From Tolypocladium sp. Sup5 PDA-1 (taxonomy: Eukaryota; Ascomycota; Sordariomycetes; Hypocreales; Ophiocordycipitaceae): 64,000 nt of DNA. The stretch spans positions 91,852-155,851 of the forward strand of contig JPHH03000072.1 of assembly GCA_000750105.3 (NCBI GenBank), written 5' to 3'. The number at the start of each line of letters is the position of its first letter. The first letter of the stretch is position 1. Positions 9,663-20,762 of this stretch are shown here, piece by piece. A program made the position numbers and the translations under genes. The notes beneath the pieces are model-generated. The model saw only the letters and a program-made list of their open reading frames with translations, was not told the DNA's origin and ran no database searches.

Positions 9663-11189
9663 CTACTCGCGCGCGGCCAGCTCGTCGCCGTCGGGCAGCG
9701 CAGCCGCCGGCGCGATCCCGTCCGTAACGGGCCCAGGTGAGGAAGCGCTGCTCCGGGCCATTGGGGACTGTGATCTCTTCCGTCCGCGGTCTGGGTGCGC
9801 CTCTGGGTGCGCCTCTGGGTGCGCCTCTGGGTGCGCCTCTGGGTGCGCCTCCTCTTCTTCTTGTCGTTCTTGCCGCGCCAGTACCTCGTCGTCCTGCTTA
9901 TCCTCCGTGTCGTGCTCTTGTGAGCTGTCGGCGTTGTTCTCCTGTGCGTCGTCGCGGGCCGAGGCCTCGGCCATGGCGCCGAGCGAGTCAAACGTCACGT
10001 CGGCGGGTATGCGGCGGATGGGCTGCGGCGAAAACGGGCGGGCGTTGCGCGGGCGGTTGAAGTCGGCGGAGAAGACGCCGTCCGCATCGCCCCCGCCGCC
10101 AGAGAGCTTCGCCTCGTTGGCCGCGGCCACGGCCGTCAGCGACTGGTAGCGGTCGCCGTCCATAGCGAGGAGGCTGTCGCCGCGGGCGTGGCCGTGGTTG
10201 TGGCCGGTGCGGGACGCGGCGTCGGACATGGCGGAGTCGGCGAGGATGCTCTTGGGCGGGAGGATGGAGAAGAGCTTAGCCGCCTCGCCGGATCCCGTCG
10301 CGCCAGAGGCATGCCCGCCGGCGTCGTCCATCGCAAACAGGTCCTGGCCCTTTTCGAGCAGGTCGTCGAGCCCGCCGCCGCTCCAGCCCTTGCGCGCCAG
10401 GCCCTCGAAGATGTCCACCTCGGCCCGCACCAGGCTGCAGCTCGCGTCGACGATGCGCCCGCTCGTCTCCTGGCTCTCCCGCAGCAGCGTGCGCGCGTGG
10501 TCGGCGTGCAGCGTCGTCAGGCCGTCGAGCTTGCCCGTCAGCTCGACCAGGTGGGCCCGGAAGCGCGCGACGTCCCTCCGGCGCTGCTTGTGCAGCTTGA
10601 GGCCCTCCTTCTCGAGGCGCTTGACCTCCCTGCTCTGCGCGCGGATCTTGTCCTGGTAGGTGGCCTCCTCGTCGTCGATGACCGTCTGCCACTTGTCGAG
10701 GTCGTGCAGCAGGGGCACCTCGAAGGAGCGGTAGACGGTCTCGGAGAGGATCTGCTGGTGGTTGGCGACGAGGTGGTGCACGCCGGCCGCGGAGAGCAGC
10801 GTGTCGGCCGTGCAGGCGCCGCGCGCGGTGGTGAAGCTGGCCGTCATGCTCGCGCTGGCGGGGCCGATGGGCTCGGCGCGGGCCTCCTTGAGGCGGGCGC
10901 AGGCCTCGAGCGCGGAGCCAAAGGAGGAGGCGGCGGTGGACAGCGAGGCGAGGGCGAGGCGGTAGGCCTTGGCCGACGCGAGGAGGTCCGCGTAGGCGTC
11001 CTGCGAGCGCTCGAGGTCGGCCTTTTTGAGGACGGCGTGGGCGGGCGGCGGGGCGGGCGGCAGCGGGAGGTTGAACTGGGAGATGGGGTTCGCGGTCGAG
11101 GCGATGGAGTAGACGGGGGAGCTCGGGACGGGCGGCAGCTGGGACGGCGTCGGCGTGGCCGGCCGCGACGGCTCTTCAGGCGAGGCCAT
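9663..11189 (-). CDS. IVY1: Ivy1-like I-BAR domain phospholipid-binding protein
   Basis: Single exon, 508 residues from the ATG at 11187-11189. The frame stays open further upstream (to 11378), but the added residues are Arg/Ser-rich and unlike the family, so the MASPEEPSRP start is preferred. After a Pro/Ser-rich leader, residues about 50-300 form a long helical region (e.g. KWQTVIDDEEATYQDKI, EVKRLEKEGLKLHKQRRRD) like the I-BAR domain of yeast Ivy1. Ivy1 binds phosphoinositides, Vps33 and Ypt7 at the vacuole. The C-terminal third is acidic, low-complexity and includes five tandem HPEA units encoded by a 12 bp repeat. Function in this organism is inferred from the family. Confidence 0.78.
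   Translation of the reverse strand: MASPEEPSRPATPTPSQLPPVPSSPVYSIASTANPISQFNLPLPPAPPPAHAVLKKADLERSQDAYADLLASAKAYRLALASLSTAASSFGSALEACARLKEARAEPIGPASASMTASFTTARGACTADTLLSAAGVHHLVANHQQILSETVYRSFEVPLLHDLDKWQTVIDDEEATYQDKIRAQSREVKRLEKEGLKLHKQRRRDVARFRAHLVELTGKLDGLTTLHADHARTLLRESQETSGRIVDASCSLVRAEVDIFEGLARKGWSGGGLDDLLEKGQDLFAMDDAGGHASGATGSGEAAKLFSILPPKSILADSAMSDAASRTGHNHGHARGDSLLAMDGDRYQSLTAVAAANEAKLSGGGGDADGVFSADFNRPRNARPFSPQPIRRIPADVTFDSLGAMAEASARDDAQENNADSSQEHDTEDKQDDEVLARQERQEEEEAHPEAHPEAHPEAHPEAHPDRGRKRSQSPMARSSASSPGPVTDGIAPAAALPDGDELAARE
9791..9850 (+). repeat. 12 bp tandem repeat, five copies, inside the Ivy1-like gene
   Basis: Five perfect copies of CTGGGTGCGCCT (plus strand), at 9791, 9803, 9815, 9827 and 9839. 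On the coding strand they give an Ala-His-Pro-Glu (HPEA) tetrapeptide array in the acidic tail. The period is a multiple of three, so copy-number changes stay in frame. Confidence 0.97.
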
Positions 11190-12136
11190 CGTGGCCCGGG
11201 GCGGTGGTGTCCGTGACCGGGGCTCGGGACGGATCGAGACGGAGCTGCGGGTCACAGCAGTTGATTGACGCGCCTGGCCGTGGCTAGTGCGCATCAGGCG
11301 CAGCGACGTTGGCCAAGGAGCAGGCGAATGCGGGCGCAACAGCCGGCGTTGGACCTGCGCGGGCTCGTGAAGCGTCACAGGGCCAGAGTGCCTGCAGCGC
11401 GCGTCACGCCACGTTGATGATCGTCAGGGTGGCCCAGTGATGGCGTTCATGCGCACGCGGCCCTTCCAACCGTCGACGGACTGGAGTTAATACTGGACCC
11501 TCCAAAGGCGGTGAGCGGCAACGTGGGGTCGGGTGGCAGAACCCATCCTCCACCAGCATTTCAGTGAGCGCGCCCCCTGAGAACGTCCCCCGCAGGGCGA
11601 GACAGACTCCTTTCAATCCCACGCCGCATCATATCGAGCCTCACGTTTGCCCATCGTCGCCGGCGCCTACTAATCCTCCTTGCCATTGCCCATGTCGGCC
11701 GCTGCAAATCCAAGTCTCCCGGCGCCTACCCAGGGTCCAGGCAAGTTTCTGAGTCTCGGCAGCGCGGGCATCGCGTGCCAGCTGAGCGCACACGTCGCTG
11801 TCAAAAAGGTCCGCCCTGGATGGCGATGCCTGTAAGGCCACTTGCGACGAGGATCCATCATCCTTCTCGGCGACAGCTACGGTTGGCTCCCATGGCCTAC
11901 TGGGTTGCTGCCATCGCTGGACCATTCAACGGGGCTCGCTGTAGAGATGGTCCTCCTCACGGGTCGACATGCATGATGCATGTAGGTCATGGCCCAGAGT
12001 GTATTTGTTTCGTGTCGTGCAAAGTACATCTATGCAATTCCCTCTAAGAAGCCAAAGCTCATGAGACGTCACTTTTCGTCCTCGCCGTCGTCCACGGTCC
12101 AACCCAACGCCCGCGCTCGTAAATGCCCGTGTAGGT
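11190..12136. other. Intergenic, 947 bp
   Basis: Lies upstream of the Ivy1-like gene and downstream of the thioesterase gene. No open frame with recognisable protein features was found, and no tRNA-like sequence. Confidence 0.4.
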
Positions 12137-13015
12137 CTATTCCGCCAGCCTGTCTTCGACGAATAACTCCACGTCCTCCAGCTCGTCTGGACACGTCGAG
12201 TGTTCCATGCCCCTGTTCCGCAGTCAGTACCCCAGCGTCAAGCCAGGTCATAAGTCGAGCGTGGCACTCACGGATACACCTCCCACCTGACGTTGCTGAA
12301 CCCCATGGCCCCGATATCGTCAAAGCTCTTCTTGCCCATCGCCGGAATCACCAACCTATCCTCGACGCCGTGGCCCATGAATACGTGCGTGTCCCTGTTC
12401 TCGTGCTCCTCGGGGATAAAGTCGCGAAAGGTGTCCGCCGTGGGCAGCCACATCGACAGCAGGACGATGCCGCCGAGCTTCCGGGGGAACGTGAGGCCGG
12501 CAAAGGCGGCGACGACGGCGCCCTGCGAGAAGCCGCCAAGGATGATGCGCCCCGGGGGCACGCCGGCGTCGATTTCGCGCTGGATGAGGCTCTGGATGTA
12601 GTCTTTGCCGGCAGTGATGTTGGCGATGTCTTCGTCTTTGCGCAGCGCTTCGGGGGTGCCGTCGAAGACTTTCTGTGCGAGGTTAGCATCGATTACACTT
12701 GGGTATACACCGTGTCAATGGCACGTGCAATATCAAACCATGCAGTCATATCCATGCCCGCGTTCTGCAGAGGCAGTTAGTATCAAGGCTTATGACGGAC
12801 AGGAGGGTAGAGAGGCGACGAACCGCGGTCAGGGACCTCGTCGGCGCATTCGGCAGTACCCATTTCACGCCGTCCAGCTCGACATTCCTCCTCCAGCCCT
12901 CGACGTGAATAGCCCAGCTGTGCGCCGTGTCGCCCAGGCCGTGGGAGAAGATGACGGTAGCGGTGTGCTCGCCCTTGGCGTCGAAGACGACGGGCTCCGG
13001 GTAGTTGGACGGCAT
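12137..13015 (-). CDS. Acyl-protein thioesterase 1 (APT1-like serine hydrolase)
   Basis: Four exons are proposed: 12824-13015, 12725-12764, 12272-12668 and 12137-12212, giving 234 residues, the usual APT1 length. Key joins read PTRSLTANAGMDM and WEVYPGMEHSTCPDE. The catalytic triad is visible: Ser in GGFSQG, Asp in GHGVEDRLV and His in GMEHS. APT1 removes palmitate from cysteines of cytosolic and membrane proteins. Intron 2 is the least certain: the in-frame model uses donor GTGCCA and acceptor AGAAAG (56 bp), because the nearer CACAG acceptor breaks the frame. An upstream in-frame ATG at 13105 would add 30 residues that do not look like the family. The last intron (12213-12271) is well supported because it restores the conserved His-containing tail. 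Confidence 0.85.
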
Positions 13016-16000
13016 GCTTGCGTCCGTCTGTAAAGAGCGTATGTTGTTCGGCGGTATGCCGTTGCTCAAGCAGGTCGTAACGAGACTGGTGTGGCGTAGT
13101 GGCATCGAAGTGGAAGTGTCAAGATACTAATGGAACAAACAAGCTGACGAGTCCGGGGTGCTAGCGGCACCGGCGTCCGATTTTATGTCCGTTGACGGTC
13201 GAGAGGAGAGGCCGAGTCCGTGTCAAGATGAGGACAGGTCTGAGATTAAGCATCCGGGATCTGATTCCAGCCCGACCTGATCAACACCCGAAGGCGGCGG
13301 CAGTGGTGGTTCAACGACCCGGATGTCCGTCAGAAGGCATTAAGCGGTATGCAGGTTACCAGGACAGGGGGCCGTTTCCCGATGCTTTTTTTTTTCGTAA
13401 CACCGTCTGGCATGTAAATGGTTGTAGTTCTGCATGTCTCTGTGGCACTGTATACTATTATATGAAAAGTGAGTGAGGAGTTGATCCGGAGCGCGGGACA
13501 CCAAGACGGCAACACGGGGAGCCCAGATCGTCTCCCGCACTGTGGCCATCGCGCCGGCGGTCTTCCAGGGCCAATCACAGCGGCTGCCAGCACCTGCCAG
13601 GCTGCCACTCCCCTGCTTCCAACCTCATCCTTCGCGTCGCACTGTGCACCGCGCTGCGGGTACAACCACTTGCCCCTTTGGGCCCCTCTGTTCCAGCGCT
13701 CCGCAACGTCAATGAACGGATCCATTTGTCACGGCTTACACGCAGCTGGCAGGCTTCGACACCGAAACGTCACAAGTGCTGAGAGGCTTGAATCCATCGG
13801 CAAGCATGCAGGGCCCGAGCTGCAGGGCTCTGTTGCCCCTGCTCCTGGGACAGCGGCGAACGGTGTTGAACTCGTTCTGCTCCTGTTGCTGGGGCTCGTT
13901 GAGCACCTCACTTGGACTCGAATTCCAGTGTAAGCAGACCTGCTTACTCGGGACTCGGCCGTTTACTGCTCGCCGCGTACAATAAAGGCAGTGTAATTCC
14001 CGTGTTGAAGCCTGCCAGCTGCTGTGCGTTCTGGGCCGATTGACTACGAAACAGAACAACCGTGACTTGGAGCCAAGCCAGCTTCGTCCAATGCACAACA
14101 GTCCTGTGCCCTGACGCCCCCGATCCCAGCAGAACGTGGCACCTCCACCACCTTCAACCTACCTGATCGCCATCACGGATGCAGAACCCTGGACGATCCG
14201 GCATGGTTTGCATCATGCCAGTGCCGGATCGGACCTGGTATTTCCTACTAATCGGGGAATACTCGCGCAGTCACCACCTGCGTCACCGAAGCTCCGCTGC
14301 TTCCACGCAGCAAGAGCACTGAGCTATGTGCAGTGCAGTGATTAGGCAAGAATGTTTAAAAACCAAGAGATCTGCCCTTCATGTTTGACGAGTTGCTGAT
14401 CCACGGACAACGTCAACGGCCCGTGATCAACGTGGGGCTGAGCGGCCAAGACTACCAGAGCCACCAACCTCGATCTCCATACGCAGAGTACAACCACGCG
14501 TTCATGTACGCATCGTCACGATTTTTGTGGTCACCGATGGACTACGTGCGTTTCAATCGTCGGAGCTCATCAGATGAAGCAACCCCGAGACTCTTCCCGC
14601 ATCTAGTGAGCATCACAAGGTGAATCGGCCGCCATTGCACCTAGCTGATTTCCTGCAGGTCTCGTATGCTCGTCCTTGTTGAACCAAGGTACTGTCACAT
14701 CTCAGTCGGCCATATGATCATTCCTTCATCGCCGCTCAAATCTGTGAGAGCGGCCGAGACTCCAACACCACACAAACCGCGACGAGACAGAGACACACAG
14801 CCAGTACAACTTCAAAAGCAAGAAGAAAGAACAATGAAGAAAGCTCGCAAGCCATGCATCCTATCCCATCGTCTTTTCAAATACGGTGATGTTGTTTGAA
14901 GCGCTATGTGATCAGTAACTGACACCCTCGCCCAGCCATGCCTAGACACTGCATCCATCGCTCTAGCGATGTAACACCGCATATTCGTAGACAAGACAAG
15001 GCGAACCCTGGATGTGAAAGGGAAATATTCCCCCGAGATTCCGGCGTCCAGCGTGCCACGGCGCCAGCGTTGTGCTCCGCGCTCCATGTATTACTATTGT
15101 CTCACATCAGCCAGCTTCCGGTCACCCTACACCTCCGCCCCCATACTCCGTACCACCGGTGGTAACGCTCCCAGGCCATCGGCCGATAATAAGCTTTAGC
15201 CTTTTTCCTTTATTTTTAATCATAGTTGTCGTGCACTTCAATTCATTGCCGTTGAGGTGCGGCCGAGTTGTCATTTCCGTGAGGAGATACGTCGTGTATG
15301 TAGTCACAGCTAGCTTCCCGACACCCCGTATGTTTCAGGCTCTTGGCGGATAGATATTCCAAAAGACTCATAGCAGCGTTTCTTTTACGTTAGGAGATAT
15401 TTCTGCACTCCCGGTAAACGGTCCGGATTCGTCATGCCACTGCAGACGACCGTAGCGGGAAGAGCATTTTGGTCTCCCCCCCTCCGTCCCCAACGGTGAG
15501 GCCGTCCCAAGCTAGGTACAGCTGAGAGGCATCGTCATCCTGGGCAACTCTTCTCATCAATCAGGCACCTATAGTAATTGAAGCCCGCAACTAGTGATGT
15601 CTCGTCCACCTTTCCCGGGTCGCAGCGTGAGGTCCAGTCTCGTCGTCAGAAGCAACCTTGGGCAGACGGCTCGCGGAACCTCGTGGCAACCGTCCACTGG
15701 CCTCTGACTAGGCTTTATATGAGGATGCTGGTCATGCGTCTCTGTGCCAGCTGTCTATCATGTCTTACAACGGCATACACGAGACAGCGACGTGGCACCA
15801 TCGACGCATGGGCAACGAGCTGTCAAGAAGGCGCCATCCAGGGGCTGACGTGATGACGTCCAAATCCCATTTACCTCGCAAGTTCACGGTGCTTTTTGAC
15901 CAATTCTCTCGTCATCCCCGTCGAAAGGACCGTCGAATTCTTCAAGTCCATCCCATGCTGAGCTTGCTTGACGCACCCCGTCCATGTCCTTCCACGCAAC

Positions 16001-16042
16001 GTCACAAGCAGCACGGCCATAGCGACGTGCCTCATCTTCTTT
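13016..16042. other. Gene-free stretch, about 3 kb
   Basis: Between two genes read leftwards. The frames here are short, use codons unlike the neighbouring genes, and match no family recognised. It contains a TACTCCGTAC motif (15144-15153) and a T-rich stretch near 15200-15240. It may hold long UTRs or non-coding transcripts, but nothing in the sequence shows this. Confidence 0.45.
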
Positions 16043-16778
16043 TCATTGCTTCTTAGCAAGTATCTCTCCCACAATCTTCGCCGTCGCCTCCACGAGCAGC
16101 TCGTGCTCGTGAGCGTGTATCCTCTCCGTCAGCTTCTCCAGGTCATCCCCCGGCAGGCACTCCACCTCTCTCGTCAAGATCGCCTCGCCCTGGTCGACCT
16201 GCTTGATGACGTTGTGGACCATGATGCCGGCCTTGTTGTTCTCCAGCTTGCCGGCTTGGAGATCCGCAAACTGCCGCTCAATGGCATGGGCGCCATCGTA
16301 TTTGCCTAGCCACGGTGTCAGTTTTCTACACACACGTACGGGTGGTTTCCCAAGCTTGCGGTGACTGACCTGGCAGCGCCGGGTGCAGGTTGATGACCTT
16401 GATGCCCGCCGCGCTGACGGGATCCAGGAACTTCTCCCCGAAAATGTACATCCAGCCGGCCAGGACGATGAGCTGCGGCCGGGGCTCGCTGGCGAGCACC
16501 TTTTCCGCCAGCGCCGCGTCGTACTTGTCCCTGGCCTCCTGCAGCTTCTCCGCGTCCTTTTCGCCCTTTTGTTGGAAGCCGTGCGAGATGAGGTTGAAGT
16601 ACTCCCACGGAATGCCGTTATTGTCCGCCCTCGTCGTGGCGTATGCCTTGCCCCGGTTCACGACCAGGCGGCAGATGCTGGCGTTTGGGATGGTGCCGCT
16701 GGCGACGGCGTCAAGCACGGCCTGGAAGTTGGAGCCGTTGCCGCTCGCCATGACGAGTATTTGGCATTTCGCCGCCAT
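16043..16778 (-). CDS. ADE8: Phosphoribosylglycinamide formyltransferase (GAR transformylase)
   Basis: Two exons, 16370-16778 and 16043-16305, with a 64 bp intron (GTCAGT..CTAG, branch CTGAC). The product has 223 residues. The enzyme moves a formyl group from 10-formyl-tetrahydrofolate to glycinamide ribonucleotide, the third step of purine synthesis. The N-terminus shows the substrate loop VMASGNGSNFQAVLDA, and the core shows LAGWMYIFGEKF and the active-site segment INLHPALPGKYDGAHAIE, created exactly by the splice. VNRGKAYATTRADNNGIP also fits the family. As in other fungi it is a stand-alone protein rather than part of the trifunctional animal enzyme. Confidence 0.96.
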
Positions 16779-17358
16779 TGTGACGATGCTTCTGGACGTA
16801 GGCAGAGTTGAATTAATTGAGGAGGCAGTGAAAATGTCGCTGCCGCTGGTCTGATAAACTTCTCATCGAAGAACTCATCGCTCGAGTTGCCCCACAGCTT
16901 CAGCATTTCGACACCCAACGAAATCACGTGGAAGGCTTGCCGCCTGCGCTGCCTGCATTTACAGCCAATTCACTCGCAGAAAACGGACTGAATCAATTCA
17001 TTTTCGTTTATAGAAAGTCTCTTCTTCACACTGCCTGTCTTTCAGGTCTCTGGCCGCACTGCATTTGCTGTTTGTGATTGAAAGGCCAACCTGCATGGCC
17101 ACCCGAAGCCTGAAGGGACCGAATATTCCACGGACTCGACCATTAACTTCACCAGCAGACTGAAGGGATCCTCTTCAGCAGCTCGTTCCGTGTTGTGTAC
17201 AATTCCAAGCGCTCCTCAATATGTGACCTCTTCCAACCGTTAAATCCCACCGCATTCCGCCAGCTTATCCAGCGCAAAGCCGGTCCATGTACAATCGGGA
17301 CATGCGTCCAAGATCACCATCTTGCCCAGTCCAGAGCTTCTCAATTATGTCCCTCCCA
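16779..17358. other. Intergenic, 580 bp
   Basis: Upstream of ADE8 and downstream of the LRR gene. Nothing recognised beyond presumed promoter and 3' UTR sequence. Confidence 0.4.
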
Positions 17359-18870
17359 TCACTGCTCTGGTCCACAGTTCCATGAGCAGGCCCGGTATAA
17401 GAACGGAACAGCCATCTCATCTTCCGCCAAGCTGAGCGGCCGAAGCTCCATCATGCGCACCATAAAGGTACCTTCCCGACGTCTCGTAAGCGTGCTCAGC
17501 TCACGCCACTCCACCCATTCAACCGTTGGCACGATGAGCAGGCGCTTGCATCGCCAGCAGGTAATCCCGCCCATCTCCCTTTGCCGTGCTGCCCGATCCA
17601 GAAGCTGTCGGAGGTGTGGTAGGCCGTCCGGCATGTAGTACTGCAGCTCGGGGAGCTGGGCGCTGGAATAGCAGCTTCGGAGAGATGCCTCAACGAGGCT
17701 GGGAACGGGGCTTGGCCTGGGAGGAACCGAGCGTAGGCTGGATCCCACGAGCGAAGACATGGAAGGGGCCGATGGCTCACCCTGGTCATCACCAGGTGTG
17801 GACACAGCAACCTTCTGTGGCATCGAAGTAGAAGGCACCGCAGTAGAGGGGAGCTTGAAGTGTGATAGTATGTCCCCTCTGGAGTCGGAGAGCTGCAAAG
17901 GTGATCGCCCCAGGTGCCAAGTGAAAAAGTGCGGCTCAGGTAAGGCATCATCGGCAACAACTTCATGGGTGTCGCGCTTGTGCTTAAATGGTTTGTCTGG
18001 CGCATAGAAGGGGTTAGGATGCAGTACCAGGTCGCGCAGGTTGCCGTCGAGCCCGAGCAGGTTGAGCAGCTCTGCTGGGAGATATCTCAACCGATTCTGC
18101 GACACATTGAGCTGCTTCAAATTGCAGAGTTTCGATATCGCAGGGGGGAGCTCCGTCAGCTTATTTCCGCGCAAGCTCAGGATGGTAAGGTGAGTCAGGT
18201 CAAACAGAGCGCCGGGGATGCGTCTCAGCCGATTCATGGCGAGGTACACCTTGAGCTCCGGCTCCTTTTGCTCAAAGGCGACATCCTTGGTGACCAGTGG
18301 GATGCAGGACAAGTTGGACAGCGGACTGATGGTCTCGTTGGAGAGCTCCTCCAGCCCCAGGGACCAAAAGTCAATCGTCTCGTCACCTTGCTCGATACAG
18401 ACCCGGATCTTTTCGCGCGCGGCGAGCTCGGCCTCGGAGACCCGGGGAACCGGCTGCTGGCCCAGCTGCGGCAGTTTGGATCGCACCGGAATTTCCAGCG
18501 CATCCATCATGTCTTCACCATCGGTGCCGTCGCTCCCCAAGAACACACCACTGTCAACTTGTCGCGCGAGGGTGCGCTTGGACTGCTTCGGCACGATGAT
18601 GCCCTCACTAAAGGTTGAGTCGGACGACGTAGGGTGCTGCTGAAACCACGATCCGACATAACGCTTCTTCCGCCGTCCCTCCACGTAATTATCGAGGCCG
18701 GGGTCATCGTCGCTGGAGAAAACAGCGGGATCACTGGAGTTGCAAGCCAGCGACGGCGTGTTCCTAGATCGCGGGTTGCGGACGCGCTTGCGGGGGTTGT
18801 TGGAGAAGCTCTGTGAGTGCTCGTCCCACGCGACGGTGGGGAGCCTGGGGAGGGATGGCTCGTCTGCCAT
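17359..18870 (-). CDS. Leucine-rich-repeat protein with C-terminal Cys pairs
   Basis: Single exon, 503 residues. The N-terminal 150 residues are polar and basic/Ser-rich with no fold visible. Residues about 165-300 contain several typical LRRs (LTHLTILSLRGNKLTELP, LCNLKQLNVSQNRLRYLP) and end in a capping-like LRDLVLHPNPFY. A disordered Ser/Pro-rich linker follows. The C-terminal segment carries CWRCKR and, about 60 residues later, CSWNC, which could bind a metal. LRR domains of this kind bind other proteins. No specific function can be given; it resembles uncharacterised fungal LRR proteins rather than adenylate cyclase or Ccr4. Confidence 0.82.
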   Translation of the reverse strand: MADEPSLPRLPTVAWDEHSQSFSNNPRKRVRNPRSRNTPSLACNSSDPAVFSSDDDPGLDNYVEGRRKKRYVGSWFQQHPTSSDSTFSEGIIVPKQSKRTLARQVDSGVFLGSDGTDGEDMMDALEIPVRSKLPQLGQQPVPRVSEAELAAREKIRVCIEQGDETIDFWSLGLEELSNETISPLSNLSCIPLVTKDVAFEQKEPELKVYLAMNRLRRIPGALFDLTHLTILSLRGNKLTELPPAISKLCNLKQLNVSQNRLRYLPAELLNLLGLDGNLRDLVLHPNPFYAPDKPFKHKRDTHEVVADDALPEPHFFTWHLGRSPLQLSDSRGDILSHFKLPSTAVPSTSMPQKVAVSTPGDDQGEPSAPSMSSLVGSSLRSVPPRPSPVPSLVEASLRSCYSSAQLPELQYYMPDGLPHLRQLLDRAARQREMGGITCWRCKRLLIVPTVEWVEWRELSTLTRRREGTFMVRMMELRPLSLAEDEMAVPFLYRACSWNCGPEQ

Positions 18871-19392
18871 TGAGGCAGGATTTCAAAACAAAAAGAGGGA
18901 AAGGACCAAAAGGCTGTCGTTTTCTTGTCTGCACGGCAGCATACAGGTGCGTGAGATGGTTGAGGAATTAAATGCTCGACGATGTTGCATCTGGTGGTCG
19001 ACCAGACGCGCTGATAACGCGGATGGTGTCAATAACGGGCCAGGGTCCAGCTGCAGTGCCTGGTGGCCCCACGTCATTTTAGCTCCCCGCCTTCTGTCGC
19101 GTGTGCCGCTCTGATGGTGGGGCAGCCGTTCGGAGACCGTTCGGAGCATGTTATCAGATCCGTGTCATCTGCGCTCACTGGGCAGACGAGGTTCATTTCG
19201 GAAGCCGTGGGCCATGGCGTACTTCGTCGCTTGTTTGCTGGGCGCCTCAAGATACGGTATGTCACAGTCTGGCGCGGCGTCGGCCTCGACTTGGGGTCCA
19301 ATCCTTAACCTTGGTTGATGAGACGGTAGTCATCCTCGTTGACGACTCGCTTGCGACTCGTTCGCATCCGACGGTCTTGTACAAATTCATCC
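18871..19392. other. Intergenic, 522 bp
   Basis: Upstream region of the LRR gene and 3' region of the phosducin-like gene. No gene recognised. Confidence 0.4.
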
Positions 19393-20231
19393 TTAATCCC
19401 AGTCGTCGTCGTCGTCATCGCCCTGTGATCTCCCAGCTGTGCCAGTCTTGATGCTCTTCCCGACCAGGCGCTCCTCCTCGGCATCCTCTGCTGCTTGTCT
19501 CCTCTTGACCACCCGCATGTCCGATCCGGAGACGGCGCCCACCTCCACCAGCATGTCGTCAATCTTTTGCATGCTCGTCCGAACTCCTCCAAGCGTCATG
19601 AGCGTGACCACCTGCTTGGCAATGTCCCCGTTCTTGTACACGAGGATCGTGGGGCAGTTTCTCTCCGGGTAGTTCTCAATCGCCTGTGTCGCCCTGATTT
19701 CGCAAAACTTGACGTCCCCGTACTCCTTTGCAGCCTGCCGCCAGAGCTCCGAGAGGACTCTCGACTCTACATTCGTCCCCATGGAAGACGTCAGGTTCAC
19801 AAAGACGGGGCCGTTCTTCGATGCCTCTGTGACTTCGCGCTGATAATCTGGTTTCGAGATCGGGTAGACGCTGCCGTGAACAGCCTTCTTTTGCAGGTTG
19901 CTCAGCTCGGCCATCCGCTTCTGCCTGTATTGGTCCAGGAATCCCTCGTCCTCGAGGTCCTCCAGCTCGTCGAGTTCGTCCAAGTCCTTGCCCTCGAGTC
20001 GGTTCTCATGCGCCAACCGCCGCCCCTCGAGAATAGCTTCCTCGATCATCGGGGTCGGGCTGGGAGGCTTCTCGGGTATAACGCCATGTTTCCGTAGAAT
20101 ATCGTTCCTGGCCAAAGTCAGCCAACTGCCGCGAGGCAGCTTCTATTCGCGAGGGGTAGCACATACCACTCTGTGTCTGCGTTTGGATCGTCGATGGGGA
20201 CGGCGATGCGTTGCTCGCCCGGCGCTGCCAT
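19393..20231 (-). CDS. PLP2: Phosducin-like protein (PLP2/PDCL3 type)
   Basis: Two exons, 20167-20231 and 19393-20107, around a 59 bp intron (GTATGT..GGCCAG). The product has 259 residues and the join reads TEWNDILRKHGVIPEKP, the conserved start of this family. An acidic helical N-terminal domain (LDELDELEDLEDEGFLDQY) is followed by a thioredoxin-like domain (PVFVNLTSSMG, VKFCEIRA, NCPTILVYKNGD). The tail is very acidic (DDDDDDWD). Family members act in the cytosol with the CCT chaperonin in folding actin, tubulin and cell-cycle proteins. The single-chain thioredoxin fold lacks a CxxC redox pair, as expected. It is divergent from the eS27 gene. Confidence 0.9.
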
Positions 20232-20762
20232 TGTGTCGAGTTGTCCAGGTTCTGACACCAAAGAAGGAAGGCAGAAATGGGTGCAGATACGTTGTAAGAG
20301 GAGCGACAATCAGGCTGATATTCGGCAGCCTAGAGCAACGCGTACGACAACTGAGGTGCGGATAGAATGCTGTAGAAATCGTTCCCAACGGGGCTGCCTG
20401 CCGACGCATACCTGTACGGAGTACCGTAAGCTGCACAACAGCTTCCCCACAGCTTGCTTGCATTAAAAATAATGCACGGCCCTCGCCTTCGGTGACTTGT
20501 TGCGCTGGAGCTAGCTCAGGCCAATCAGCCGCCAGGATTTTGTCGTCACGTGTGGCTGGGCCTGAAAACCCTAGTACGCTAATCTGCTTTGGGCCGATTT
20601 CCGGGCTAGAGGCAAACAGATTCTCCCCCTCAAGTCCACCGAACTTTTCCTCGCTTAACTCCCTCTCAACCCTCTTGCGAGCCTCAAATCTGTCACCAGA
20701 TTCGTCAAGCATCTCGATCCTCGCAAGACACCGACGAATACCTCCCGAGAAAATCAGTCAAG
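20232..20762. promoter_or_regulatory. Divergent intergenic region, PLP2 / RPS27
   Basis: 531 bp shared between two divergent housekeeping genes. It holds a CCAAT core (within AGGCCAATCAGCC near 20518-20530), a pyrimidine-rich tract before the eS27 start, typical of fungal ribosomal protein leaders, and a GTACGGAGTAC motif at 20414-20424. Confidence 0.5.

Noticed and set aside
9791..9850. Five regular repeats considered as a CRISPR-like array
   Set aside because: Twelve-base units without spacers, inside a eukaryotic coding region.
10188..11216. 342-codon plus-strand frame over the Ivy1-like gene
   Set aside because: Composition is Arg/Gly/Val-rich and low-complexity; a shadow of the helical protein on the other strand.
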